Shown here: positions 16,456 through 29,007 of the stretch, piece by piece
How the letters are laid out: each line of letters begins with the position of its first letter
Numbering within the stretch: position 1 is the first letter of the stretch
Assembly (NCBI RefSeq): GCF_003671765.1
Contig: NZ_QPIB01000012.1
Span: forward strand, 581,366 to 645,365
Length of the DNA: 64,000 nt
Direction of reading: 5' to 3'
Source: Xenophilus sp. E41
GTDB lineage: Bacteria > Pseudomonadota > Gammaproteobacteria > Burkholderiales > Burkholderiaceae_C
The notes under the pieces: generated by a model
Database searches by the model: none
Told to the model about the DNA's origin: nothing
What the model saw: only the letters and a program-made list of their open reading frames with translations
Program-made: the position numbers and the translations under genes

Positions 16456-16847
16456 CACGCCGGAACCCGCGCCGCGCGCGCGAAGAGCTGCTGCAGCTCG
16501 CCGCGCACGGCGCGCTTGAGCTGCTCGGAGGTGGCGCTGACGAACTGCGCGCGGTCGAAGCCGGCGCGCAAGCGCACGACGTGCGCCGCGACCGGCAGCG
16601 CAACGTCGGCGCCGCCGCTCACGGCGTAGATCTGCCGGCGGATGGTGTTGCGCGTGACGGCGCGACGCGCCCAGCGCTTGGGCACCATGGCGCCCAGCCA
16701 GACGTCGCTCGGATGGAAGAGGGGTGTGGCGGGACCACCGGCAGGCGCGTCGAGCGCGCACCGGTGCAGCGCGAAATGCGCGGTTCGCGCCACGGTCGTG
16801 CCGGAAAGTGCCGCCTGGAATTGCGCGCGTGTCTGCAGTCGACGCAT
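16455..16847 (-). CDS. rnpA: Ribonuclease P protein component
   Basis: A 130-residue basic protein. It starts MRRLQTRAQFQAAL and carries the RNA-binding RNR-like segment WARRAVTRNTIRRQIYA. It is the protein subunit of RNase P, which matures tRNA 5' ends. I start at the second in-frame ATG (16847), which aligns with the family N-terminus; the first ATG at 16871 would add eight residues. It lies 46 bases after rpmH. Confidence 0.95.
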   Translation of the reverse strand: MRRLQTRAQFQAALSGTTVARTAHFALHRCALDAPAGGPATPLFHPSDVWLGAMVPKRWARRAVTRNTIRRQIYAVSGGADVALPVAAHVVRLRAGFDRAQFVSATSEQLKRAVRGELQQLFARAARVPA

Positions 16848-16893
16848 GCGTGTTCGATGCGACGCCCGCACGCGGCCCGAGGCGGCCGACGCC

Positions 16894-17028
16894 TTAGACG
16901 GCCAGGCGCTTGCGGCCCTTGGCGCGGCGTGCGTTGATCACGGCACGGCCGCCACGGGTCTTCATGCGGACGAGGAAGCCGTGGGTGCGGGCGCGGCGGA
17001 TTTTCGAAGCTTGGTACGTGCGTTTCAT
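16894..17028 (-). CDS. rpmH: 50S ribosomal protein L34
   Basis: A 44-codon gene. The translation begins [18 protein letters not shown] and ends GRKRLAV, matching bacterial L34 along its full length and in its usual place between rnpA and dnaA. It is the first gene of the rpmH-rnpA-yidD-yidC operon. Very basic, as expected for a small ribosomal protein. Confidence 0.98.
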   Translation of the reverse strand: MKRTYQASKIRRARTHGFLVRMKTRGGRAVINARRAKGRKRLAV

Positions 17029-17264
17029 GATGAGGATTCCTGACTGATGTCGGTGCCCACTGCTGGGCAAGGCGGACGGACCGCGGCGCGAGGCGCTGGA
17101 CCTCGAGGGGCCGTGCTTCGCACCAGCGAGTCACGACCACCGGCGACCCCGAACACCATCTCCTTCCAGAGCCGCCCTGGATGCGAAGCACCCGGCGTTG
17201 ACCGCCCGTCCCGGACACACGCCGGACCGAACGCACTCGAATAGAGGTTTCAGGGAAACCCGCG

Positions 17265-17293
17265 ATTATTGCAGACATTGATCGGCCCGACAA
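17265..17293 (-). promoter_or_regulatory. rpmH operon promoter
   Basis: On the minus strand TTGTCG (17288-17293), a 17-bp spacer and AATAAT (17265-17270), a good sigma-70 match. The leader to rpmH would be about 230 bases. Confidence 0.65.
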
Positions 17294-17336
17294 TCGAAAG
17301 CGCGGCCAGCACCCGTTCCCCGGCGCCGTCAAGGGG

Positions 17337-17395
17337 TGTGGATAAGTTTTTGACAAGTTAGAATCCACCGGGCATGCCGCAACCGAATATCCACA
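17337..17395 (+). promoter_or_regulatory. DnaA boxes and promoter region upstream of dnaA
   Basis: A perfect DnaA box TGTGGATAA at 17337-17345 and a one-mismatch box ATATCCACA at 17387-17395 flank a TTGACA (17350-17355) and a TTAGAAT (17358-17364). Two boxes in a dnaA promoter fit autoregulation by DnaA. The whole rpmH-dnaA gap (17029-17446) has only these two convincing boxes and no A+T-rich unwinding tract, so it does not look like a full oriC. Confidence 0.65.
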
Positions 17396-17412
17396 ACGAG
17401 CAGAACAACAAC

Positions 17413-17457
17413 ATGACCGAGGGACAACCGTCTGGCCGCAGAGCTCATGCCGTCTGA
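17413..17457 (+). other. Short open frame overlapping the dnaA start
   Basis: ATG at 17413 opens a 14-codon frame ([14 protein letters not shown], stop at 17455-17457) that overlaps the chosen dnaA ATG at 17447 and is displaced from it by one base. It begins MTEG, like many beta-proteobacterial DnaA N-termini. It is either a small upstream ORF or the true DnaA start separated by a one-base frameshift, real or a sequencing error. Confidence 0.4.
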
Positions 17458-18829
17458 GGGCGTGGGCGCCAGCCTCTGGCAGGCCTGCGTCGACCAGCTC
17501 GCACAGGAACTGTCGGAACAGCAGTTCAACACCTGGATCAAGCCGCTGACCGCACAGGTCGCGGACGACCTGTCGCGCATCACGGTCTTCGTCGCCAACC
17601 GCTTCAAGCTGGATTGGATCCGGGCCCAGTACGCGGCGCGCATCGCCGCCATGGCGGAGCAGATTTCCGGCCAGCCTGTGATGATCGAGTTAGCGCTTGC
17701 TCCTCGCGAAATCCCCGCCCGCACTGGCATCTCGCTGCCCGCAACGGTGGAGGCCGATGTGCCCCGCGAAGCGCCCGCCGCGGCGGAGGAGCCCGGCGGC
17801 AACGGCTTCAAGAACCGCCTGAACGCGGCCCTCACCTTCGACACGCTGGTCGAGGGTTCGGCCAACCGCATGGCGCGCGCCGCCGCCATGCACGTGGCCG
17901 GCACGCCGGGCCACCTGTACAACCCGCTCTTCATCTACGGTGGCGTCGGCCTGGGCAAGACCCACCTGATGCACGCGGTGGGCAACAAGCTGCTGGCCGA
18001 CAAGCTGGACGCGAAAGTTCTCTACATCCACGCCGAGCAGTTCGTCTCGGATGTGGTCAAGGCCTACCAGCGCAAGACCTTCGACGAGTTCAAGGAACGC
18101 TATCACTCGCTCGACCTGCTGCTGATCGACGATGTGCAGTTCTTCGCCAACAAGGACCGCACACAGGAGGAGTTCTTCAACGCCTTCGAGGCGCTGCTGG
18201 CCAAGAAGAGCCACATCGTCATGACCTCGGACACGTATCCGAAGGGCCTGACGGACATCCACGAGCGCCTGGTGTCGCGCTTCGACTCGGGCCTGACGGT
18301 GGCGATCGAGCCGCCCGAGCTCGAGATGCGCGTGGCCATCCTGATCAACAAGGCGACGGCCGAAGGCGCCGAGATGCCCGAGGAAGTCGCCTTCTTCGTG
18401 GCCAAGAACGTGCGCTCCAACGTGCGCGAGCTCGAGGGCGCGCTGCGCAAGATCCTGGCGTACTCGCGCTTCAACCAGAAGGAAATCTCCATCCAGCTGG
18501 CGCGCGAGGCGCTGCGCGACCTGCTGTCGATCCAGAACCGGCAGATCAGCGTCGAGAACATCCAGAAGACGGTGGCCGACTACTACAAGATCAAGGTCGC
18601 CGACATGTACAGCAAGAAGCGCCCGGCCAGCATCGCGCGGCCGCGGCAGATCGCGATGTACCTGGCCAAGGAGCTCACCCAGAAGAGCCTGCCGGAGATC
18701 GGCGAGCTGTTCGGCGGCCGTGACCACACCACGGTGTTGCACGCCGTGAGAAAGATCTCCGGCGAACGCCAGCAGCTGACCGAGCTGAACCAGCAGCTGC
18801 ACGTGCTCGAGCAGACCCTCAAGGGCTGA
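17447..18829 (+). CDS. dnaA: Chromosomal replication initiator DnaA
   Basis: A 460-residue protein. Domain I starts [19 protein letters not shown]. The AAA+ domain III has Walker [14 protein letters not shown] (about 163-175) and Walker [10 protein letters not shown]. Domain IV has the DnaA signature [15 protein letters not shown]. It binds DnaA boxes, unwinds oriC and loads DnaB. The ATG at 17447 has no strong ribosome-binding site, and an overlapping short frame begins upstream, so the exact N-terminus is uncertain. Order dnaA-dnaN-gyrB on the plus strand, divergent from rpmH, is standard. Confidence 0.97.
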   Translation: MPSEGVGASLWQACVDQLAQELSEQQFNTWIKPLTAQVADDLSRITVFVANRFKLDWIRAQYAARIAAMAEQISGQPVMIELALAPREIPARTGISLPATVEADVPREAPAAAEEPGGNGFKNRLNAALTFDTLVEGSANRMARAAAMHVAGTPGHLYNPLFIYGGVGLGKTHLMHAVGNKLLADKLDAKVLYIHAEQFVSDVVKAYQRKTFDEFKERYHSLDLLLIDDVQFFANKDRTQEEFFNAFEALLAKKSHIVMTSDTYPKGLTDIHERLVSRFDSGLTVAIEPPELEMRVAILINKATAEGAEMPEEVAFFVAKNVRSNVRELEGALRKILAYSRFNQKEISIQLAREALRDLLSIQNRQISVENIQKTVADYYKIKVADMYSKKRPASIARPRQIAMYLAKELTQKSLPEIGELFGGRDHTTVLHAVRKISGERQQLTELNQQLHVLEQTLKG

Positions 18830-18891
18830 GGGCTGACATGCGCACCGAAGACAATGCATCACCTACCCAGAGAGAAGAGCAGAGGTCATTC

Positions 18892-22717
<3,826 letters not shown>

Positions 22718-22750
22718 GTCCGCGCCACGCTTGCGGCCAACACCCAGGCA

Positions 22751-22776
22751 ACGCCACCCCTTTCGGGTGGCGTTTT
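22751..22776 (+). terminator. Terminator after gyrB
   Basis: ACGCCACCC-cttt-CGGGTGGCGT followed by TTTTCTTTT, 33 bases after the gyrB stop. Confidence 0.93.
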
Positions 22777-22780
22777 TCTT

Positions 22781-23100
22781 TTGGGACGGCGTCGGGCGGA
22801 CGCCATCCGGCGCACCGGCCGATGGGCTGATGGGCCGCCCATGTCAGCCGAGATGCCCTGATTGTTTCGATACCGTGAACGCACTGGCTCGCGGGCATGC
22901 GGGTTTTTACTTATTTCGCGGCGCACAATTCATTCCAACAGAGCAGCAGCCGACAACAACCACTCCAAGGTTCGACGGTTGCTCTGGGTGAGCCAGGCCC
23001 GCTGCGGTGGCCGCCCCAGCCGAAAAAAAAGAACTTCGGCCAGGACGGCGCCCCCCGATACCGGTTCGAAATTCATCCACTGACTTCGAAGGAAACTGTC
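22781..23100. other. Gene-free stretch upstream of the DUF4148 gene
   Basis: No convincing coding frame on either strand. Lower G+C than its surroundings, with runs such as gggtttttacttatttcg near 22900 that probably include the promoter and a long 5' leader of the gene at 23101. No clear sigma-70 pair could be fixed. Confidence 0.4.
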
Positions 23101-23472
23101 ATGAAGACCTCTCAAATCCTCGGCGCGATCGTTCTCTCGGTGCTCGGCGTCGCCAGCGCATCGGCCGAAACCTACCAAGGCGTGCAGACCGTGAACTCCG
23201 TGCGCACCCGCGCCGAAGTGGCCGCCGAAGGCGCGCAGATCGCCCGTGCCGGCAACGTGTACGGTGACGTGGCCCAGGCCGGCGTGACGCCGGCCCGCAC
23301 CTCGGCGCTGGCCCGCGCCGACCTGCGCAACGAAGCGGTCGCCACCGCCCGCGCCGGCAACATCTACGGTGACGGCGCACAGCAAGGCGTGCTGGCCCTG
23401 GCCGGCCAACGCGACCGCGCCGAAGTGCGTGCAGAAGCCCGCGCCGCCGCACGCGCACCCGAGCTGTTCTGA
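23101..23472 (+). CDS. DUF4148-type exported protein
   Basis: A 123-residue protein with a clear signal peptide (MKTSQILGAIVLSVLGVASASA, cleavage after ASA) and two imperfect repeats of about 45 residues: ARAGNVYGDVAQAGVTP and ARAGNIYGDGAQQGVLA, each followed by a charged RTR/RAEV segment. Small periplasmic proteins of this kind are typical of Burkholderiales and multiply in their genomes; no function is established. An AAGGAA site precedes the ATG, and a strong terminator follows. Confidence 0.8.
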   Translation: MKTSQILGAIVLSVLGVASASAETYQGVQTVNSVRTRAEVAAEGAQIARAGNVYGDVAQAGVTPARTSALARADLRNEAVATARAGNIYGDGAQQGVLALAGQRDRAEVRAEARAAARAPELF

Positions 23473-23520
23473 TCGGCTGCTCGCCACTGCACGGCCTGCC
23501 CGTGCAGGCGCGCTGCACGA

Positions 23521-23551
23521 AGCCCGTCACCTCTCGGTGACGGGCTTTTTC
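23521..23551 (+). terminator. Terminator after the DUF4148 gene
   Basis: AGCCCGTCACC-tctc-GGTGACGGGCT followed by TTTTTCTTTG. Confidence 0.93.
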
Positions 23552-23688
23552 TTTGCCGCGCGAAGACTCGAAGGCACGAAGTGCAACCGGCCGCCGGCCC
23601 GCGCCGGACGAGCGCTGGCGCCGAACTCGTCGCGTTCGTGACGATCTGCGTGAGGCGGCCTGCGCTGCGCAGCGCGCCGCCGGCCGAT

Positions 23689-24000
23689 TCAGCGCAGCGG
23701 CAGCTTGCTGGCGAAGGTGTTGATGGTCTGCGCCAGCCGCGCGACGCCGCCGGTGCCGCTGGCCGCGCGACCGATGAGCGCACCGCCGGCCGCTGCCTTG
23801 GCCAGCTTGCCGATGACGGAGCGGCTGCGCCCCGAGGAGAGCAGCAGCAGCACGCCGACGCCCAGCACGATGGCGTGCTCGCCGGGGAAGTCGGGGCGCT
23901 TGGCGTCCGCCTCCTTCAAGGCCTGCAGCCAGGGCTTGCGAGGGGTTGCGGCGGGCACGCTGGGGTCGGCCAGGTCGACGGGGTCTTGCAAGGGATTCAT
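23689..24000 (-). CDS. Small membrane-associated protein of unknown function
   Basis: A 103-residue protein. It has a polar N-terminus (MNPLQDPVDLADPSVPAATP), one hydrophobic segment (about 45-57, IVLGVGVLLLLSS), then SVIGKLAKAAAGGALIGRAASGTGGVARL, a Gly/Ala-rich stretch that could be a second membrane or glycine-zipper helix. I prefer the ATG at 24000; an in-frame ATG two codons earlier is also possible. No recognised family. It is convergent with the DUF4148 gene. Confidence 0.65.
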   Translation of the reverse strand: MNPLQDPVDLADPSVPAATPRKPWLQALKEADAKRPDFPGEHAIVLGVGVLLLLSSGRSRSVIGKLAKAAAGGALIGRAASGTGGVARLAQTINTFASKLPLR

Positions 24001-24150
24001 GGGCATCTCTTCTTCATGAGGGTCGCGGGGCGCGCGGGCTCGATGGGCCCGCGGCGCCTGCGGATGCGTCGATTCTTCCGCAAGCCGCTGGCGCGTCACG
24101 AGGACCCGGGCCGCATGCCGCCGTAGGCCGCCGCGCCGGCCGGCGTGACC

Positions 24151-24936
24151 TCAGGCACGGGGCAGCGCCAGCTCGACCCAGGCGGGCGCGTGGTCGCTGG
24201 CGCCGGGCTGGCCGCGCACCTCGCGGTCCACGCCGGCGGCGCGCAGCGCGGGCCGCAGGTCGGGGCTGAGCAGCAGGTGGTCGATGCGCAGGCCGGCGTT
24301 GCGTGGCCAGCGTTGGCGCCAGTAGTCCCAGAAGGTGTAGATGCGCTCGTCGGGGTGCAGGGCGCGGATGGCGTCGGTCCAGCCCTGGTCCAGCAGGCGC
24401 TCCCAGGCGGCGCGACTTTCCGGCTGCAGCAGGGCGTCGTCCTGCCAAGAGGCGGGGTTGTAGATATCGAAATCGGTGGGCACGACGTTGAAGTCGCCCG
24501 CCAGCACGGTCGGCAGGCCGCCCGCCAGCAGGCGCTTCGCGTGCGCGTTGAAGCGCTCGAACCAGGCGAGCTTGTAGTCGAACTTGGGCCCCGGCTGGGG
24601 GTTGCCGTTGGGCAGGTACAGGCAGCCGATGGTCACGCCGTCGACCACCGCCTCGAGGTAGCGCGCCTGCGTGTCGCCCGGCGGCGCGTCGGGCAGGCCA
24701 CGGCCGGTCTCGAGCGGCACCTGGCCACGCGCCAGGATGGCAACGCCGTTCCAGCTGGGCTGGCCGTGGAAGAGGGCGCCGTAGCCGGCCTCCGCGAAGG
24801 CGGCGGCAGGAAAGCGCGCGTCGGGCGCCTTGAGTTCCTGCAGGCAGGCGACGTCGGGCTGCGCCGCATCGAGCCACTCGAGCACCCGCGGCAGCCGCCC
24901 GTTCACGCCGTTGACGTTGAAGGTCGCGATCTTCAT
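24151..24936 (-). CDS. xthA: Exodeoxyribonuclease III
   Basis: A 261-residue endonuclease/exonuclease/phosphatase-fold protein. It starts MKIATFNVNGVNGRLPRVL, has the catalytic glutamate in CLQELKAPD, then YLPNGNP, AGDFNVVPTD, and ends with RIDHLLLSP and SDHAPAWVEL. It is an AP endonuclease and 3'-5' exonuclease in base excision repair. The family start is the ATG at 24936; a longer open frame upstream is not coding. Confidence 0.94.
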   Translation of the reverse strand: MKIATFNVNGVNGRLPRVLEWLDAAQPDVACLQELKAPDARFPAAAFAEAGYGALFHGQPSWNGVAILARGQVPLETGRGLPDAPPGDTQARYLEAVVDGVTIGCLYLPNGNPQPGPKFDYKLAWFERFNAHAKRLLAGGLPTVLAGDFNVVPTDFDIYNPASWQDDALLQPESRAAWERLLDQGWTDAIRALHPDERIYTFWDYWRQRWPRNAGLRIDHLLLSPDLRPALRAAGVDREVRGQPGASDHAPAWVELALPRA

Positions 24937-25084
24937 GCCCCGATGCTCGCGCAAGTGCACACCCTGCGCTGTCGGCGGGCGCCTTGGGGCGGCGATGCAC
25001 CGCGGCCGTGCCCGGGTGCCGGCGCGCCGCTCGCCGTCGAGCGCCCCAGCGAAATCGTCAACTTCTTGTGACAAGAAGGCGGAA

Positions 25085-25125
25085 GCGCCCACTGGGCGGG
25101 CACGGGCAGCTATCAAAAAGAGAGC
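25085..25125 (-). repeat. Family A repeat, partial
   Basis: Reverse-oriented: gcgcccactgggcgggcacg, then GGCAGCTATCAAAAAGAGAGC. It lies in the 286-bp divergent region between xthA and the exported-protein gene at 25223. Confidence 0.5.
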
Positions 25126-25222
25126 GTTCGCGTAAACGATAAGGTGCGCCCGACTCTTGCTAAACAGAATCGGCGCGGCGCATTCGTGCCCGCTTTCCGA
25201 CCTGCCGAGGATCTCCACCGCC

Positions 25223-25720
25223 ATGAAGCTGTTTCCCCTGTCCTGCCCCGCTGCCGCCCTGGCGCTGGGCGCTGCCGCCCTGGGCCTGTCGTCCGCCGCG
25301 CACGCGGTGACGGCGAACCCGCCGATCCAGATGGCGCCACAGGGCGTGGAGTTCATGTGCGGGGGCAAGAACAAGGACGAGATCGCGTTCATGGAGACGG
25401 TGGCGCCGCGCTGGGCCGCCACCTTCGAGTTCGCGGTCTCGCGCGGTCCGCGCGGGCAGTTCCCCGAGTCGGTCGCCGTGAAGGTGATCGACAAGTACAC
25501 CGGCGCCGAGGTGATGCAGGCCGCCTCCAACGGCCCCTTCATGCTCGCGCGCCTGGAGCCGGGCACCTACGACGTGCAGGCCACGCTAGGCAACCTCACG
25601 CTCACGCAGACGGTGAACGTGGCCCTGGGCGTGCCGGGCCGCGCGCTGTTCCTGTGGCCGTCGAACTTCGACATGGCGGCCGCCACGGTGCCGCGCCAGG
25701 CGCTCGCGCAGGGCAAGTAG
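25223..25720 (+). CDS. Exported protein of unknown function (paralogue 1)
   Basis: A 165-residue protein with a signal peptide (MKLFPLSCPAAALALGAAAL, cleavage after AHA) and a domain beginning ANPPIQMAPQGVEFMCGG, then FMETVAPRW, ATFEFAVS and a beta-sandwich-like end (VAVKVIDKYTGAEVM, LARLEPGTYDVQATL). The end looks like a carboxypeptidase-regulatory/CNA-B type fold. It is about 40% identical by eye to the next gene and forms a tandem duplication with it. I do not know the family's function. A GAGGAT site sits 12 bases before the ATG. Confidence 0.75.
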   Translation: MKLFPLSCPAAALALGAAALGLSSAAHAVTANPPIQMAPQGVEFMCGGKNKDEIAFMETVAPRWAATFEFAVSRGPRGQFPESVAVKVIDKYTGAEVMQAASNGPFMLARLEPGTYDVQATLGNLTLTQTVNVALGVPGRALFLWPSNFDMAAATVPRQALAQGK

Positions 25721-25854
25721 GCGCCGCGGCGCCGGCTGGGCGCCTCGATCTTCTTTAAGCGATTCCTAAGGCGCGCGGGCCACAGTCGGTCCCGTGGTCG
25801 CCGCCCTGTTCGTTCATCGCCCCGGCCACCGAACCCGAACGAAAGGAATCCATC

Positions 25855-26361
25855 ATGGCTCGCAAGTTTTCCCATGCACGCCCTGTCGTGGGCACCCTCC
25901 TGCTGTGCGCGGGCGCGCTCTTCGGTGCGCTCGGCGCCTCCACCGCGGCCCAGGGCGCGACCTACAACCCGCCGATCCAGATGAGCCGGGCCGGCGTCGA
26001 ATACATGAGCGGCGGCATCGGCCACGACGAAGCCCAGCTCATGGAGACCGTGGAGCCGCGCTGGCCCGCGAGCTTCGAGTTCGCGATCAAGGACCACCAG
26101 AAGGCCGACTTCGCCGCCGATGTGCGCGTGACCGTGCGCAACGCCGAGACCGGCGCCGTCGTGCTCGACCGCGTCGACGCGCACGGCCCCTTCATGGTGG
26201 CGCGGCTCGACAAGGGCCGCTACCAGGTCGACGCCACGCTGGCCGGCCAGACGCTGCAGCAGGAGATCACCGTGAACGGCACGGGCCCCGCCAAGGCGCT
26301 GTTCCTGTTCCCGGCCGGCACCGACATGGCCAGCAACGGCGCGGCGCCCACGGCGCGCTGA
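25855..26361 (+). CDS. Exported protein of unknown function (paralogue 2)
   Basis: A 168-residue paralogue of the preceding protein. It has a signal peptide (about residues 1-35, ending AAQG), then NPPIQMSRAGVEYMSGG, QLMETVEPRWPASFEFAI, VTVRNAETGAVVLDRV and ARLDKGRYQVDATLAG. Shared features are the IQM-x4-GVE-x-M-x-GG block and ME-T-V-x-PRW. One cysteine of paralogue 1 (FMCGG) is Ser here. An AAGGAA site precedes the ATG. The two may be cotranscribed (134-bp gap). Confidence 0.78.
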   Translation: MARKFSHARPVVGTLLLCAGALFGALGASTAAQGATYNPPIQMSRAGVEYMSGGIGHDEAQLMETVEPRWPASFEFAIKDHQKADFAADVRVTVRNAETGAVVLDRVDAHGPFMVARLDKGRYQVDATLAGQTLQQEITVNGTGPAKALFLFPAGTDMASNGAAPTAR

Positions 26362-26403
26362 ACCCGCCGGCTGACCACAGGCCCGCCCCGAGCGCGTCCA
26401 CCG

Positions 26404-26808
26404 ATGCTGCCGCGACGCCCGGGCGGGCCGGCTCCGTCGAAGCCACCCGGCCATCTGCGTGCGGTGACGCGCAGCGTCGACACGCCGGCAGCTGCAGCCG
26501 CCGAGCCGCCGCCGCGCGGGCTGTCGGCCCACATCCTGCCGACCTCGGCCACGATGATCGGGGTGTGCATGACGGTGCTGTCGATCGGCCATCTGCGCCA
26601 GGGCGGCCACTCGCGCGTGGTGCTCGACAAGCTGCTGGCGGTCGACGCGCTGATGTTCCTCGCCAGCGCCGTGCTGTCCTTCATGTCGATGCGCAGCCGT
26701 CGCGCGGGTCGGCCGCAACGCTTCGAAGGCTGGGCCGAGAGCGTGTTCCTGCTCGGGCTCGGCATACTGGCCTTAGGCGCGGTGGTGCTGGCTTTCGCCA
26801 TTGAGTGA
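26404..26808 (+). CDS. Small predicted membrane protein
   Basis: A 134-residue protein. It has a proline-rich N-terminus (about 1-45) and then three likely transmembrane segments (TSATMIGVCMTVLSIG, DALMFLASAVLSFMSM, ESVFLLGLGILALGAVVLAF) separated by short basic loops. No family recognised. The ATG at 26404 is not supported by a strong ribosome-binding site; a start nearer SAHILPTSATM is possible. Confidence 0.6.
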   Translation: MLPRRPGGPAPSKPPGHLRAVTRSVDTPAAAAAEPPPRGLSAHILPTSATMIGVCMTVLSIGHLRQGGHSRVVLDKLLAVDALMFLASAVLSFMSMRSRRAGRPQRFEGWAESVFLLGLGILALGAVVLAFAIE

Positions 26809-26920
26809 GGCTCTGCGGCCGGTCGTTTCCGATCCGGGATTTCCCGCTTGCACGGCCGGTCCGCACGGAGCGCAACCCGCCGCACGGCGCGCCGGATTCA
26901 CGGGCCGGATCGGCGTCCAG

Positions 26921-26961
26921 CGCTCATCCAGCCTGCGAAGGCAGCTATCATTTTCATAGTG
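26921..26961 (-). repeat. Family A repeat, partial
   Basis: Reverse-oriented: agcgctcatccagcctgcga, then AGGCAGCTATCATTTTCATAGT. It lies in the 246-bp gap upstream of the metallophosphoesterase gene, in which I see nothing else. Confidence 0.5.
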
Positions 26962-27054
26962 ACGGCAGCCGGTTTCCCACAATCCGGTCGCCCGTCCCTG
27001 CCCTGCAGCAAAAAGACAATCGTCGTATGCTGCGCTGCAGCAATCAACCCGCCC

Positions 27055-28248
27055 ATGCCGCTCGCCCCTCTGACCCTGCTGACCACGTTGCTCCACGTGT
27101 TCATCGGCCTGCGCCTCGTGCCGGCGCTGGCCGGCGTGACCACGGGCTGGCCGCTCGTCGTGGCGCTGCTCGTGGTGTCGGCGGCCACCATGCCACTGCC
27201 CTTCCTGCGCCGCCGCGGGCCGAAGCACGGATGGCCCGCCGCGCTGCAGTGGCTGGGCCTGCTGTCGATGGGCTGGTTCTCCTCGCTGCTGCTGCTGACG
27301 CTGGCGCGCGATGCCGGGTTGCTGCTGGCCTGGGGCGGCAGCCGGGCCTTCGGCGCCACCCTCGACTGGCCGCGCTGGCAGGGCCTGAGCGCGCTGGGCG
27401 CGGTGGCGCTGGCCACGGGAGTGTCGGCGGTCGGCTTCTTCAACGCGCGCCGCACCGCGGCCGTGCGGCGGGTCGAAGTACCGATCGAGGGCCTGCCCTC
27501 GCAGTTGCGCGGCTTCACCATTGCGCAGTTGAGCGACATCCACGTCGGGCCGACGATCCGCCAGCGCTACATCCAGCGCATCGTCGACACGGTGAACGGC
27601 CTGGGCGCCGACATGGTGGCCATCACCGGCGACCTGGTCGACGGCACGGTGCCCGAGCTGCGCGAGCACATCGCGCCGCTGGCCCAGCTGCGCGCACGGC
27701 ACGGCACCTTCGTGGTCACCGGCAACCACGAGTACTACGCCGGCGCCCATGCCTGGATCGACGAGCTGCGGCGCCTGGGCCTGCGCGTGCTGCTCAACGA
27801 GCACGTGGTGCTGCAGACGCGCAACGTGCACGGTGCACAGACCGACGAGGAGATCCTCGAGAGCGCGCTGGTGGTGGCCGGCGTGACAGACTACACCGCG
27901 GGCCATTTCGACGCCGCGCACGCCAGCGACCCGCGGCGCGCGGTGCGCGACGCGCCGCCGTTGGTGCACACGCGGGTACTGCTGGCGCACCAGCCGCGCA
28001 CCGCGCCGGCTGCGGCGGAGGCGGGCTTCCAGCTGCAGCTCTCGGGCCACACGCACGGCGGCCAGTTCTTTCCCTGGAACCTGTTCGTGCCGCTGCAGCA
28101 GCCCTTCACGGCCGGGTTGCACCGGCTGCAGCAGATGTGGGTCTACGTGAGCCGCGGCACGGGCTACTGGGGCCCGCCGAAGCGCTTTGGCGCGCCTTCG
28201 GAGATCGCGCTTATCACATTGACGCGGCCGCAGCCGGCGGGCCGCTGA
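27055..28248 (+). CDS. Membrane-anchored metallophosphoesterase
   Basis: A 397-residue protein. Residues 1-140 carry about four transmembrane segments. The C-terminal calcineurin-like domain (about 165-385) has all metal-binding motifs: LSDIHVG, TGDLVDG, VTGNHEYY and SGHTHGGQ. The layout matches the YaeI/YkuE group of membrane-bound phosphoesterases, some of which act on lipid-linked substrates such as UDP-diacylglucosamine. The substrate here is unknown. I use the ATG at 27055 (MPLAPLTLLTTLLHVFIGLR), just before the first membrane segment. Confidence 0.86.
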   Translation: MPLAPLTLLTTLLHVFIGLRLVPALAGVTTGWPLVVALLVVSAATMPLPFLRRRGPKHGWPAALQWLGLLSMGWFSSLLLLTLARDAGLLLAWGGSRAFGATLDWPRWQGLSALGAVALATGVSAVGFFNARRTAAVRRVEVPIEGLPSQLRGFTIAQLSDIHVGPTIRQRYIQRIVDTVNGLGADMVAITGDLVDGTVPELREHIAPLAQLRARHGTFVVTGNHEYYAGAHAWIDELRRLGLRVLLNEHVVLQTRNVHGAQTDEEILESALVVAGVTDYTAGHFDAAHASDPRRAVRDAPPLVHTRVLLAHQPRTAPAAAEAGFQLQLSGHTHGGQFFPWNLFVPLQQPFTAGLHRLQQMWVYVSRGTGYWGPPKRFGAPSEIALITLTRPQPAGR

Positions 28249-28368
28249 TCGGCCCTTCCCGACGGCGTCCTACCCGGGAAATCGCCCGCGCGGAAAGCGC
28301 GGTGCGCGGCGCGTGCAGATACTGCCTGAACCGTAGCTGAATGAAACACGGTGTCAGGAATCCTCAAG

Positions 28369-28929
28369 ATGCACAACAACAGGATGACGATCGCCGCCGC
28401 GCTGCTGGCGCTGGCGAGTGCCGGCGCAGCCGCGCAGCCCGTCGTGGACGCGTCGCCGGCCCTCTACGTCGAAGGCGGGCAGACGCTGCACGGCAGCGCG
28501 AACAGCGACATGGCCGGCATCGGCGTGCAGCTGCCCTGGGCGTCCGTGCCGGGCTGGCAAGGCAGCGGGCGGTCCTTCTACTGGGACCTCTTCGCGAGCC
28601 AGTGGCGCGGGCCCCTCGACGGCGAACGCCGCAGCATCGCGCAGGTCGGCGCCATCGCCACCTGGCGCTATCGCTTCGATGGCGGGGCCTCGCCCTGGTT
28701 CGTCGAGGGCGGCATCGGCGTGAGCCTGATGGACCGCCTCTACCAGACCGATGACCGTGGCTTCAGCACCACCTTCCAGTTCACCGAGGCGATCGGCGCG
28801 GGCTACAGCTTCGGTGCCAACCGCCGGCACGAGCTGTCGCTGCGGCTGCAGCACTTTTCCAACGCCGGCATCAAGAAGCCGAACCCGGGCGAGAACTTCG
28901 TGCGGCTACGCTACGCCTACCGCTTCTGA
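28369..28929 (+). CDS. pagL: Lipid A 3-O-deacylase PagL-type (acyloxyacyl hydrolase)
   Basis: A 186-residue outer-membrane beta-barrel protein. It has a signal peptide (to about residue 22), repeated amphipathic strands, and the catalytic LRLQHFSNAGIKKPNPGEN segment (His-x-Ser-Asn, with a following Glu for the triad), ending in aromatic FVRLRYAYRF as barrels do. PagL removes the 3-O acyl chain of lipid A. The ATG at 28369 has AGGAA eight bases upstream; a GTG six codons earlier is the alternative. Confidence 0.85.
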   Translation: MHNNRMTIAAALLALASAGAAAQPVVDASPALYVEGGQTLHGSANSDMAGIGVQLPWASVPGWQGSGRSFYWDLFASQWRGPLDGERRSIAQVGAIATWRYRFDGGASPWFVEGGIGVSLMDRLYQTDDRGFSTTFQFTEAIGAGYSFGANRRHELSLRLQHFSNAGIKKPNPGENFVRLRYAYRF

Positions 28930-29007
28930 GCTAGGCAACGTGGGCCATGGTGCCCGTGTGCCCCGCCGCCTACGATGCGGCCCTTTCCGGACAACGAGGA
29001 GCGGAAC

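Noticed and set aside
17029-17446. Complete oriC between rpmH and dnaA
   Set aside because: Only two convincing DnaA boxes and no A+T-rich or trio element; 58758-59170 fits much better, though a secondary role cannot be excluded.
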